From JAWPNA01 sp045402695 (GTDB taxonomy: Bacteria; Acidobacteriota; Polarisedimenticolia; JACPZX01; DASXTC01): a DNA stretch of 11,907 nt. This document shows positions 1-6,058 of this stretch, piece by piece. The notes beneath the pieces are model-generated. The model saw only the letters and a program-made list of their open reading frames with translations. It had not been told where the DNA came from and did not search any database. Location: the NCBI GenBank assembly GCA_045402695.1, contig JAWPNA010000127.1, positions 1-11,907 of the forward strand, read 5' to 3'. The stretch's first letter is position 1; each line of letters starts with the position of its first letter. The translations under genes were made by a program, and so were the position numbers.

Positions 1-70
1 CCCGGTCACTACGCGCAACTGGAATACCATCACCGCGATCGCCGGGGTGCTGGGCAACGAAGGGACCTGA
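1..70 (+). pseudogene. possible 3' end of a CDS running in from the left
   Basis: The frame starting at base 2 is open from the window edge to a TGA at 68-70 and reads PVTTRNWNTITAIAGVLGNE near its end. This has the look of a real protein C-terminus (mixed hydrophobic and polar residues), but it is only 22 residues long and I do not recognise the family. The other frames are also open here, so the assignment is weak. Sequence to the left of the window would decide it. Confidence 0.25.
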
Positions 71-161
71 TCGACCAGCGAGCCGTCACTGGGCGTCCAG
101 ACGACGTTCTCTCGCCGGAGCAGCCGGTTGGTCGCTTCAAGTGATGTTCGGAGATGGCTAG

Positions 162-302
162 CGCGTCCACTTGGAGAGCGTTGGCGGCAGATGGCGCTGG
201 GTCGCCTTCATCGTGGATGACCGGCCACCTGCGCCGGCTACATCGCGCGATGCCCCGCCGTCTGCCGATCCGGTGGTCATCGAAGGCGCCGACCCAGACT
301 AG
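162..302 (+). pseudogene. open frame before the first attC, possible gene remnant
   Basis: Between an in-frame TAG at 159-161 and a TAG at 300-302 there is an open frame whose middle reads ESVGGRWRWVAFIVDDRPP. This resembles the C-terminal strand region of NTF2/DUF4440-type proteins and ends 46 bases before the attC site, where a cassette gene would be expected to end. There is no good start codon (only a TTG at 171) and no ribosome-binding site. It may be the tail of a gene broken by a stop codon or frameshift. The longer overlapping frame that starts at 154 runs into the glyoxalase gene and has a shadow-like Arg/Ser composition. I see no other intact gene in 1-452. Confidence 0.25.
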
Positions 303-347
303 CTCTCGAAGATCGACGGCGAGAGGTGCTGCCCGACAGGCCGTTGC

Positions 348-405
348 GGCTGACGGCTCGCTCGAGCTACGCTCGCACGTGCCGGAGCTGAACGCCCGGT
401 TAGCC
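348..405 (+). other. attC site 1 (58 bp)
   Basis: R'' is GGCTGAC (348-354) and R' is GTTAGCC (399-405), whose reverse complement GGCTAAC differs at one base. Spacers of 7 bases on each side are followed by a left arm TCGAGCT and a right arm AGCTGA (reverse complement TCAGCT). The arms pair if the G of the left arm is extrahelical. This is the canonical attC architecture. The cut point G399|T400 begins the next cassette. Confidence 0.75.
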
Positions 406-452
406 GGACAAAACGCGGCGGTGCCAACTTACTGGAGAAAGAGATCCCACCC

Positions 453-827
453 ATGTTCAAGAAGGTCGCATTCACCATGTACCCGATCCATGATGTCGCG
501 CGAGCCCGCAGGTTCTACGAAGAGACGCTTGGACTTGCGGTCGGCATGGCCGGCAGTCACGGGGACACGCATTGGATCGAGTACGACCTGCCGGGCGGAG
601 GTTGCCTGGCACTCACAAATGCAAGCCAGGGAGAACCCAGTGCCAGCGGCGCAACGATCGCGCTGGAGGTGGAGGATCTCCAGCGCCTGATGGAAGACCT
701 CAGGCGGAAGTCGGTCACGTTCACGACGGGCATTATTCGGGGACCGAAGTGCCGGATGGCGGTGTGCCTGGATTCTGAGGGGAACTCAATTCTTCTGCAT
801 CAGGTCGATCGAAAGGACGATTCGTAA
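453..827 (+). CDS. VOC (glyoxalase/bleomycin-resistance) family protein
   Basis: This 124-residue protein has the length of a one-module VOC protein. The N-terminus (MFKKVAFTMYPIHDVARARR, then FYEETLGL) is the first beta-alpha unit of the family. The end (DSEGNSILLHQ, residues 107-117) is the typical last strand 'D-x-x-G-N-x-x-x-L'. Such proteins form dimers with metal or ligand pockets and act as isomerases, dioxygenases or antibiotic-binding proteins; the substrate cannot be told here. It is cytoplasmic, with no signal peptide. The ATG lies 53 bases into a cassette, with GGAG at 433-436 as a slightly distant ribosome-binding site. A longer frame from 154 overlaps it on the same strand but looks spurious. 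The family call is firm and the function open. Confidence 0.9.
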   Translation: MFKKVAFTMYPIHDVARARRFYEETLGLAVGMAGSHGDTHWIEYDLPGGGCLALTNASQGEPSASGATIALEVEDLQRLMEDLRRKSVTFTTGIIRGPKCRMAVCLDSEGNSILLHQVDRKDDS

Positions 828-853
828 GAGCGAACCGGGATGGTGGCTAAAAA

Positions 854-900
854 CAGCGTGAACCTGGCGGCCGTGACAGGTCGCCCCGCAGGTTACGCTG
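854..900 (+). repeat. bulged hairpin between VOC gene and metalloprotease-like gene
   Basis: The left arm CAGCGTGAACCTG (854-866) pairs with the right arm CAGGTTACGCTG (889-900) over 12 base pairs, with one unpaired G at 860. GGCT (845-848) and AGCC (901-904) can extend it. The loop is about 22 bases and no T-run follows, so it is a poor intrinsic terminator. It sits where an attC site would be expected, and the single bulged base is attC-like, but neither 7-mer matches RYYYAAC or GTTRRRY well (the right arm contains GTTACGC). It may be a decayed attC or an mRNA structure. Confidence 0.5.
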
Positions 901-963
901 AGCCTTGACGACACTCGAACTATCATCGCTACCGGCCGCCCTTGAAGATGAAGGGGTGCGAGA

Positions 964-1998
964 ATGAGAAGGACCTCGATCGCCGCAGCCACACTCGGAT
1001 GCGGGATTCTGCTCTCACTGCCAACCGTGAGTCTCGGACAGACCCCGCAGCGGACTCCGATCCTCACGACACCTCACTTCGTGATTTACAGCGACTTCGA
1101 CACCAACCTGAACGACGCCTTGATCGCCTCGGGCCTCGCGCGACATGACAAGAAGCCGGAGCTGTTTCACTCCGGCTCCGGAGCGCCCTGCTTCGACAAA
1201 CTGCCGTTGTCAGCGCGGGCTTCGTGGGATGGTGCCGTCGACTACTTTGCCCAGATCATCTCGCCGGCCGGGTGGGACGCCCGCCAACAGTTGCTGCTCC
1301 GATGGCAGCTCGTCGGCTTCGACGCCGAATGGCGGACCGACGCTGGCGCCACGGAGTTCGTCGAGATTGCCCGAAGCTTCAGGGCTGCTGCGACGCCGGC
1401 GTACAAGGCCTGTCGTTGGACAGCGCAGGACGAGAGCAACCGTCGCTGGATCGAGGACCTGAAGCCGAGACTGGCCGCGGATGAGCAGAGGGTCGCTGCC
1501 CGAATCGAGCAACTCTATCAGAAGAAGTGGAAAAGTCTGCCGATTCTGGTGGACGTTGTGGAGACCGTGAACTGGAGCGGCGCCAACACGGCTTGGTCGA
1601 ATTCCGGCCAGGGAGACATTCTGATCTCGAACTCGCCCCAAGGCACTGCCGGCTTCGAGACCTTGTTACACGAGTCCTCTCACATCCTCATGGATCGCGG
1701 CGATCCGGTGCGGCAGGCGCTCGAGAACGCGGCGAAAGCCGTAGATTTCCGCCTCCCGAACGACCTGTGGCACGTGGTCCTGTTCTACACCACAGGTGAA
1801 GCCGTGCGGCCGATCCTGGACGAACGCGGTCCGTCGGGCTACACACCGATGCTGTACGACATTTTCGGCCGCGGGTCCTGGATGGAATATCGACAAGCGC
1901 TCGAGAGCAGCTGGCGTCCGTACGTCGAAGGCAAACAATCTCTCGCCGAGGCCGCGGCCAGTCTGATCGCGGCGGTACGGAGGCGGGAGATGCAGTGA
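964..1998 (+). CDS. secreted protein with HExxH zinc-metalloprotease-like motif
   Basis: This 344-residue protein begins with a Sec-type signal peptide (MRRTS, then a hydrophobic stretch at about 6-20, likely cleavage near SLG-Q at 25-26). Residues 231-243 read FETLLHESSHILM, so HESSH (236-240) fits the zinc-binding HExxH motif of zincin peptidases in the usual hydrophobic helix. A glutamate in YTTGEAV (E279) could be the third ligand of a gluzincin, but that is inference. No other domain is recognised. The likely location is periplasmic or extracellular. The ATG at 964 has an AAGGGG-type ribosome-binding site about 7 bases upstream. It shares one cassette interval with the VOC gene unless the 854-900 hairpin is an old attC. 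The stop lies 76 bases before attC site 2. Peptidase activity is not proven. Confidence 0.8.
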   Translation: MRRTSIAAATLGCGILLSLPTVSLGQTPQRTPILTTPHFVIYSDFDTNLNDALIASGLARHDKKPELFHSGSGAPCFDKLPLSARASWDGAVDYFAQIISPAGWDARQQLLLRWQLVGFDAEWRTDAGATEFVEIARSFRAAATPAYKACRWTAQDESNRRWIEDLKPRLAADEQRVAARIEQLYQKKWKSLPILVDVVETVNWSGANTAWSNSGQGDILISNSPQGTAGFETLLHESSHILMDRGDPVRQALENAAKAVDFRLPNDLWHVVLFYTTGEAVRPILDERGPSGYTPMLYDIFGRGSWMEYRQALESSWRPYVEGKQSLAEAAASLIAAVRRREMQ

Positions 1999-2074
1999 CC
2001 TGCGCGACAACCACCGAGCCATGTATTGTCCAACACATCTTCGATTTCGCCTTTTACTTGGAGCAGACACAGCC

Positions 2075-2165
2075 GCCTAACCTCGGCTTGCAGCCGACGA
2101 CGCGAGGATCATCTTCAGAAAGACCCAAGGAACGAGCGCGCCGCGGCTGAAGCTGGCCGTTAGGC
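2075..2165 (+). other. attC site 2 (91 bp)
   Basis: R'' GCCTAAC (2075-2081) and R' GTTAGGC (2159-2165) are perfect reverse complements. After 5- and 6-base unpaired spacers the left arm CTTGCAGCCG (2087-2096) pairs with CGGCTGAAG (2144-2152; reverse complement CTTCAGCCG), leaving one extrahelical G. This is a textbook attC site and the best one in the window. The cut point G2159|T2160 starts the next cassette. Confidence 0.92.
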
Positions 2166-2192
2166 ACCGCTGGCTCAGGAAGGAACGTAGGA

Positions 2193-2384
2193 ATGCTTCG
2201 TAAGGTTCAGCAGATTGCCGGTGTGCGGCAGGCTCGTGCCAGGCTCACGCCCGCGCTCGCACGCCGCAGCTTATGGAGAGCCAGCAGGTGCGACGACATG
2301 GTGGCCCATTTCGCTGTGCCGACGCTTGCTGATGCTCGACATACACTCCGTCGCTTGCAGAAACGAGGAAGACCTCAACCATGA
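2193..2384 (+). CDS. small Arg-rich ORF coupled to the downstream hydrolase gene
   Basis: The 63-residue frame begins 33 bases after the attC cut point, the spacing seen for other first genes of cassettes. It has a purine-rich AGGAAGGAACGTAGG stretch directly upstream and ends in TGA overlapping the ATG of the beta-lactamase-like gene (ATGA, 2381-2384). That arrangement suggests translational coupling or a leader peptide. Against it, the product is rich in Arg and Ala (ten or more Arg), as in shadow frames of GC-rich DNA, and matches no family I know. It is listed as possible, not established. Confidence 0.35.
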   Translation: MLRKVQQIAGVRQARARLTPALARRSLWRASRCDDMVAHFAVPTLADARHTLRRLQKRGRPQP

Positions 2385-3541
2385 AGCGCCGGTCACCTGC
2401 TGCGCCCCTGGGAGTCCTAGTACTTCTCAGCGTCATCTCGCTCTCTTGTGGGTCACCTAAGCAACTCACTCGTGCCGGGGCCTCCGCACCGCGCGATCTA
2501 TCCGGGATCATCACGCCACTGCTGGAGAAGAGCCGACTCCCTGCTCTCGGTGCCGCAGTCGTGACCTCCGACGGCCTTGAGGCTATCGGCGCGGTTGGCC
2601 TCCGGTCGTCAATGGGAACCGAGAGAGTGACGATCGACGATCAGTGGCACATCGGGTCCTGCACCAAGGCGATGACCGCGACGCTCGTTGCTCGCCTGAT
2701 AGACCGGGGCGTGCTCGGTTGGGAATCCACGATTGGCGGTGTCCTCGGGCCGATGGTCCACCCGGATTGGAAGGACGTGCCGATCGAATGGCTACTGAGT
2801 CATCGCTCCGGCGCGCCCCTCAACTTCAGCGAGGACCTGTGGCAGCGGATGGCAGCGCGGGGCGGGTCACCTCGTGAGCAGCGCCAGTGGTTTGTGGAGG
2901 AGGGGCTCAAGATTCCGCCGCCGGTGAGACCCAATACCGAGACCGTCTACTCCAACTCGGGCTTCATTGTCGTGGGGGCCATGCTCGAGGCGATGACCGG
3001 TGCTTCCTGGGAGGACCTGATGCGGAGCGAAGTCTTCGAGCCGCTTGGCATGACGGGGACGGGGTTCGGCGCGCCCGGCGCGCCGGGTCAGGTGGATCAA
3101 CCGTTGGGACACACCCGCGGAACCGACGGGTGGTCGCCGGTCGCCCTCGGCCCGAACGCCGACAATCCAGCCGCCGCCGGACCGACGGGAACGATCCACA
3201 CTACCCTCTCCGACTGGGCTCGTTTTGTGGCGGCCCACCTCCGTGGTGAGCGCGGCGACCAGCACTATCTCAAGCGCGCGACCTGGCTGCGTCTGCACTC
3301 GCCCGGTGGGAGCGACTGGGGTTACTCACCCGGATGGGTGGTGACCGAGCAAGAATGGGCTGGGGGCAAACTCCTGCGGCACCTCGGCAGCAACAACTTC
3401 TGGGTAGCCGAGGCGTCCCTCGCTACCGGCAAAGACCTTGCTGTGCTGATCGTGACGAACGTCGGCGACGACGCGGCCGAGGCTCCATTCAAGGACCTCT
3501 TGGCCGCACTGATCGCCGATCACGCGGCGCGCGCCAGATGA
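2381..3541 (+). CDS. serine beta-lactamase-fold lipoprotein (class C / DD-peptidase-like)
   Basis: This 386-residue protein begins with a lipoprotein signal: a basic start (MKRR), a hydrophobic core, and lipobox SLSC with Cys23. The active-site motifs of the class C beta-lactamase / R61 DD-peptidase family are all present: SxxK as SCTK (93-96, nucleophile S93), YxN as YSN (190-192), and HLG (334-336) in place of KTG, as is common in this family (HxG). The length is typical. Members include AmpC-like beta-lactamases, esterases and penicillin-binding proteins; the sequence does not choose among them, and esterase or peptidase activity is as likely as resistance. It is anchored to a membrane and faces the periplasm or outside. 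The start at 2381 has GAGGAAG upstream and overlaps the stop of a small ORF. It is a complete cassette gene, ending 8 bases before attC site 3. Confidence 0.93.
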   Translation: MKRRSPAAPLGVLVLLSVISLSCGSPKQLTRAGASAPRDLSGIITPLLEKSRLPALGAAVVTSDGLEAIGAVGLRSSMGTERVTIDDQWHIGSCTKAMTATLVARLIDRGVLGWESTIGGVLGPMVHPDWKDVPIEWLLSHRSGAPLNFSEDLWQRMAARGGSPREQRQWFVEEGLKIPPPVRPNTETVYSNSGFIVVGAMLEAMTGASWEDLMRSEVFEPLGMTGTGFGAPGAPGQVDQPLGHTRGTDGWSPVALGPNADNPAAAGPTGTIHTTLSDWARFVAAHLRGERGDQHYLKRATWLRLHSPGGSDWGYSPGWVVTEQEWAGGKLLRHLGSNNFWVAEASLATGKDLAVLIVTNVGDDAAEAPFKDLLAALIADHAARAR

Positions 3542-3549
3542 GCGGGGCT

Positions 3550-3615
3550 GCCTAACGAGCCGATGAAGCCGAGTGTCGCCTCCGGCGCCCGCACCTTCTC
3601 GGTGATGCGTTAGCC
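3550..3615 (+). other. attC site 3 (66 bp)
   Basis: R'' GCCTAAC (3550-3556) faces R' GTTAGCC (3609-3615), complementary except at one position. The left arm CCGATGAAG (3560-3568) pairs with CTTCTCGG (3595-3602; reverse complement CCGAGAAG) with one extrahelical T. The loop is short, giving a compact site. It starts 8 bases after the stop of the beta-lactamase-fold gene. The cut point is G3609|T3610. Confidence 0.88.
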
Positions 3616-3628
3616 GGCCAGGGGAATC

Positions 3629-4192
3629 GTGAGAACCATGATACTGACTACCGGTCCATTGGCTCGACGCCGCGAGTCGTTTCAGGCGGGCGGCATTCTT
3701 CATGCCGCAACGGTTCTGCTGGTCAGCGTCGTTTTCTCGATGTCCTGTAGGAGCCAGGAGGGTGTTCACGCCGGTGTCGAGCCAAACGCCGAGGACTTGA
3801 AAGCCGCTGGCGCCCAGTGGGATCGGCTGTTCAATTCGCGGGATACATCTGGGCTCGCTGCCCTTTACGCCGAGGATGTCATCTCAATGCCCTTCAACGC
3901 GCCCACGATTCACGGCAGGCAGTCGCTGCAAGCGGACTTCGAGAAGTTCTTTGCGCAGAATACCGCTCGCCATGAGACGCTTGTTGAAGAGATTCTCACG
4001 ACGGAGGATTGGGGCATTGAGCGAGCGCGTTACGTCCTCACCTACTCGCCACTCTCGGCAGGTGGAGAGGTTAGGGAGACTGGCCGGCACGTCGTATGCC
4101 GGAAGAAAACCAATGGCAAGTGGCAAATCGCGTGGGAGCTATGGAACACCGACACGCCACCGCCAAAGGCTGGCCGGCTAACAAGGCCTTGA
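3629..4192 (+). CDS. DUF4440 / NTF2-like lipoprotein
   Basis: This protein of 187 residues (from GTG 3629; 184 from the in-frame ATG 3638) has a hydrophobic segment at 24-39 ending in SMSC, so Cys40 is a likely lipidated residue. The rest matches the SnoaL/DUF4440 (NTF2-like) fold: the helix and turn 'AAGAQWDRLFNSRDTSGLAA', then LYAEDVISMP, IHGRQSL, and the last strands HVVCRKKTNGKWQIAWELWN. Members are small ligand-binding or enzymatic barrels, mostly of unknown substrate. CCAGGGGAA (3618-3626) precedes the GTG by 2 bases and the ATG by 11, so the ATG is at least as likely. The long N-terminal region before the hydrophobic segment is unusual for a lipoprotein. The stop codon lies inside attC site 4. 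Confidence 0.85.
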   Translation: MRTMILTTGPLARRRESFQAGGILHAATVLLVSVVFSMSCRSQEGVHAGVEPNAEDLKAAGAQWDRLFNSRDTSGLAALYAEDVISMPFNAPTIHGRQSLQADFEKFFAQNTARHETLVEEILTTEDWGIERARYVLTYSPLSAGGEVRETGRHVVCRKKTNGKWQIAWELWNTDTPPPKAGRLTRP

Positions 4193-4277
4193 AGCTGTCG
4201 GTCCGACCTGTCACGGCCCGTGCGAACAGAGCGCGGTCCGCGCCAGTCCGTGCCGCAGCTTACGGGCGGCGTTAGGC
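4176..4277 (+). other. attC site 4 (102 bp)
   Basis: R'' GGCTAAC (4176-4182) faces R' GTTAGGC (4271-4277). The left arm AAGCTGTCGG (4192-4201) pairs with CCGCAGCTT (4253-4261; reverse complement AAGCTGCGG), leaving one extrahelical T. The spacers are somewhat long (about 9 bases on each side). R'' overlaps the last codons of the DUF4440-like gene, whose stop is at 4190-4192. The cut point is G4271|T4272. Confidence 0.9.
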
Positions 4278-4326
4278 CGACCAGAGGCAGTGCTCCAGAG
4301 CGCGTGACGCCAGTAGACGGGACAAG

Positions 4327-4812
4327 ATGGGTATGATGACCTTTGTGCGAGCGCTGGCGGTTGTGTGCTCTGGGTTGCTGGCCGGTATTTATATTGGGGA
4401 TCGGGCGGGTGCTTACTATGCCCGTCTCGTGCTCAGCCCATCGAGTGTGGTGCAGTTCCAGCAGGTCGTGCACGTGCATTTCGCCAAGTTCATGCCTGTC
4501 TTGGTCCTGGGTGCTCTCCTGGCGGGACTTGTCTGGCTCTTCACGGCGAGGTCGCAGTGGAGATCGGTTGAATTGTGGCTGGTTGCCGCGTCGGTCTGCG
4601 GAATCGCGCTGATCGCCGTGTTAACTCGCACTGTGAACGTTCCCCTTAACGACCAGCTCATGACTTGGAGCATCGCGACTCCACCGGGCAATCTCAGAGA
4701 GCTATGGGCGCCGTGGGAGCGGGTAAACACGATTCGCGCACTCGTCGCGACAGCGGTTTTAGTCTTCGAGGGTGTGGCATTGAGTCTCAGGGGATCGGGG
4801 GGTCGACATTGA
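4327..4812 (+). CDS. DUF1772 (anthrone oxygenase-like) membrane protein
   Basis: This 161-residue membrane protein has four predicted helices at about 5-23, 53-72, 82-100 and 137-153. The hallmark of DUF1772 is clear: TRTVNVPLNDQLMTW (100-114), followed by LWAPWERVNTIR (126-137), the 'N-x-P-x-N ... W-x-x-x-N-x-x-R' pattern of the family. Some fungal relatives are linked to anthraquinone synthesis (anthrone oxygenase), but bacterial members are mostly uncharacterised. ATGs at 4327, 4333 and 4336 are all in frame; the first is used, 55 bases into the cassette. The ribosome-binding site is weak (GGGACA just upstream). The stop lies 16 bases before attC site 5. Confidence 0.87.
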   Translation: MGMMTFVRALAVVCSGLLAGIYIGDRAGAYYARLVLSPSSVVQFQQVVHVHFAKFMPVLVLGALLAGLVWLFTARSQWRSVELWLVAASVCGIALIAVLTRTVNVPLNDQLMTWSIATPPGNLRELWAPWERVNTIRALVATAVLVFEGVALSLRGSGGRH

Positions 4813-4828
4813 AAATCGGCGCGGGGCC

Positions 4829-4919
4829 GCCCAACTGCATGCAGCCGAGGCGGACGACAGGTCTGAGGGTGAAGGTCACGCGGTCGCTCGGCAGGCGCAG
4901 GTGAGCGTGGGCGTTTGAC
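4829..4919 (+). other. attC site 5 (91 bp, degenerate)
   Basis: R'' GCCCAAC (4829-4835) is a consensus match. The right-hand 7-mer GTTTGAC (4913-4919) departs from GTTRRRY at one base. The inner arms CTGC and GCCGAG on the left face CTCGGC and GCAG on the right, so a stem forms, but imperfectly. Its position between two cassette genes supports it. It may be a partly decayed site. Confidence 0.6.
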
Positions 4920-4946
4920 CGACCATGGAGGTGCTGGGAGGTAGAA

Positions 4947-5414
4947 GTGTCCAAATTGTCTGACGAGATGAAGGAACTTGTAGAGCGGCAACGGCTGGGA
5001 TTCGTTGCCACAGTCTGCCCCGACGGCACGCCGAACCTTTCCCCCAAGGGGACCGTTTGCGTCCTGGATGATGAGCACCTCATCTTCGCCGACATCCGCT
5101 CGCCCGGGACCGTCTCCAATCTGCGCACAAACCCCAACGTTGAGGTGAACGTGGTCGATCATTTCGTGCGCAAAGGTTACCGGTTCAAGGGCACGGCACA
5201 GGTACTCGATGCGGGGGCTGACTTCGAACGTCACGTTGCATTCTTCTCCGATCGCGGTCTGCGTGACACGCCCGGCCGGATTCGAGCGATAGTGATTGTT
5301 CGGGTAGATCAAGCGCGACCGCTGATCTCGCCGGGCTACGATCATCGCGCTGACGAGGCTTCGATGCGAACATACTGGCTCAAGTACTACGCCGGTGAGA
5401 CCGGTGCGGTATGA
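4947..5414 (+). CDS. pyridoxamine 5'-phosphate oxidase-like FMN-binding split-barrel protein
   Basis: This 155-residue protein matches the PNPOx-like family. The opening helix (LSDEMKELVERQRLGFVATV) leads into the first barrel strands, with D-G-T-P-N-L-S-P-K-G at 26-35 as the typical substrate/FMN turn. Then come LIFADIRSPGTVSNLRTNPN (45-64), VEVNVVDHF and YRFKGTAQVL, the strands that hold FMN phosphate in relatives. Members reduce or oxidise diverse substrates with flavin (FMN or F420) or bind heme; the exact role is unknown. It is cytoplasmic. The start is GTG 4947, supported by GGGAGGTAG (4936-4944) directly upstream and a 33-base distance to the cassette cut point. The stop TGA (5412-5414) lies inside the next attC-like site. 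Confidence 0.9.
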   Translation: MSKLSDEMKELVERQRLGFVATVCPDGTPNLSPKGTVCVLDDEHLIFADIRSPGTVSNLRTNPNVEVNVVDHFVRKGYRFKGTAQVLDAGADFERHVAFFSDRGLRDTPGRIRAIVIVRVDQARPLISPGYDHRADEASMRTYWLKYYAGETGAV

Positions 5415-5461
5415 CGAATCGAGTGGACGAGTTTCGCTCGCCGTTCAGGCGTACGTTGGGC
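5409..5461 (+). other. attC-like site 6 (53 bp, degenerate left side)
   Basis: R' GTTGGGC (5455-5461) is a clean consensus match placed 20 bases before the next start codon. The left partner is poor: GTATGAC (5409-5415) over the stop codon matches the expected GCCCAAC at only four of seven positions. A short imperfect stem can form between TGGACGAG and CTCGCCGTTCA. The site is accepted mainly from R' and its position in the array. Confidence 0.5.
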
Positions 5462-5480
5462 GCTCAGCAGGGAGGCAGTC

Positions 5481-5957
5481 ATGGCAATTGACATCGACAA
5501 CTTGAAAGCAAATCTCAGACGTTGGACTCTGCTGCTAGGGGTCCTCCAGATTACTGTCGGCTGCATGGTCGGGTTTGTCCCTCCTCCAGCAGTGGCGTGG
5601 TTTCGCGGCATAGTGATGGCTCACATCGAATTCACCGCTAACGGCGTCTTGATGGTCGCATTCGGCTTCCTAGTCAAGGAACTCCGCCTCAATCCGACCG
5701 CGCTGAATGCGTGGTTTGCGACACTGCAAATCGGTACTTGGACCAACGGTGCAGCGGGACTTGCGGCCGCCTTCTTGGGGTCCTCGTCGAAGCTCATGCC
5801 GACGCTGAATGAGAAGTTTCCGCCACCATATGGCGTCGACAGTCCGGTCGTTACGAACCTACTTCTGCTATGCGGCATAACCATCATGGTGGCTTTGCTG
5901 CTGACCATTTACGGCCTCCTGCGCTCTAAGGCTTCGGTAAAGGACGCGACCGCCTGA
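5481..5957 (+). CDS. four-helix membrane protein, hydroxylaminobenzene mutase-like
   Basis: This 158-residue protein has four hydrophobic segments at about 15-35, 44-66, 76-100 and 124-146. The motif AHIEFTANGVLMVAFG (47-62), the later GTWTNGAAGLAAAFLG (85-100), and the closing LLCGITIMVALLLTIYGLL resemble the layout of HabA/HabB-type hydroxylaminobenzene mutases (H-x-E-x-x-x-N-G, then a G-x-W-x-N-type turn). Those enzymes rearrange hydroxylaminobenzene to 2-aminophenol in nitroaromatic degradation. The resemblance is from memory of the motif pattern and is not certain. The start at ATG 5481 has a strong GGGAGG (5470-5475) and lies 25 bases after the cassette cut point. The stop overlaps the left end of the next attC-like site. 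Confidence 0.8.
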   Translation: MAIDIDNLKANLRRWTLLLGVLQITVGCMVGFVPPPAVAWFRGIVMAHIEFTANGVLMVAFGFLVKELRLNPTALNAWFATLQIGTWTNGAAGLAAAFLGSSSKLMPTLNEKFPPPYGVDSPVVTNLLLLCGITIMVALLLTIYGLLRSKASVKDATA

Positions 5958-6035
5958 CAACATGTTGACAAGCGCCCCGAGCAACGGCACGCAGCGGACG
6001 GCGCTCCGCGCCGCCGATGATGCCAAACGTTGGGC
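5952..6035 (+). other. attC-like site 7 (84 bp, left end ambiguous)
   Basis: R' GTTGGGC (6029-6035) is a consensus match, 23 bases before the next ATG. The left 7-mer is either GCCTGAC (5952-5958), overlapping the stop codon, or GAGCAAC (5979-5985), each matching at five of seven positions. Between them GGCACGCAGCGG and CCGATGATGCC with a GGCGC/GCGCC core form an imperfect hairpin. The second choice would give a compact 57-bp site. Confidence 0.6.
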
Positions 6036-6058
6036 GGACGGTGGAGGAACATTCGAAC

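Noticed and set aside
154..690. 178-residue + strand frame overlapping the VOC gene
   Set aside because: Arg/Ser-rich shadow-like composition, no homology pattern; the overlapping VOC frame is clearly coding.
905..926. TTGACG and TATCAT as a promoter for the HESSH gene
   Set aside because: The spacer is only 10 bases, far from the 16-18 required.
3068..3089. GGCGCGCC-type tandem repeat
   Set aside because: It lies within the hydrolase gene and simply encodes a Gly-Ala-Pro repeat.
4416..5345. 309-residue minus-strand frame
   Set aside because: It lies opposite the DUF1772 and PNPOx genes and an attC site; no recognisable domain, with a composition typical of an antisense shadow.
5965..5993. 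TTGACA inside attC-like site 7 as a promoter
   Set aside because: No -10-like hexamer at 16-18 bases; the region is GC-rich stem sequence.
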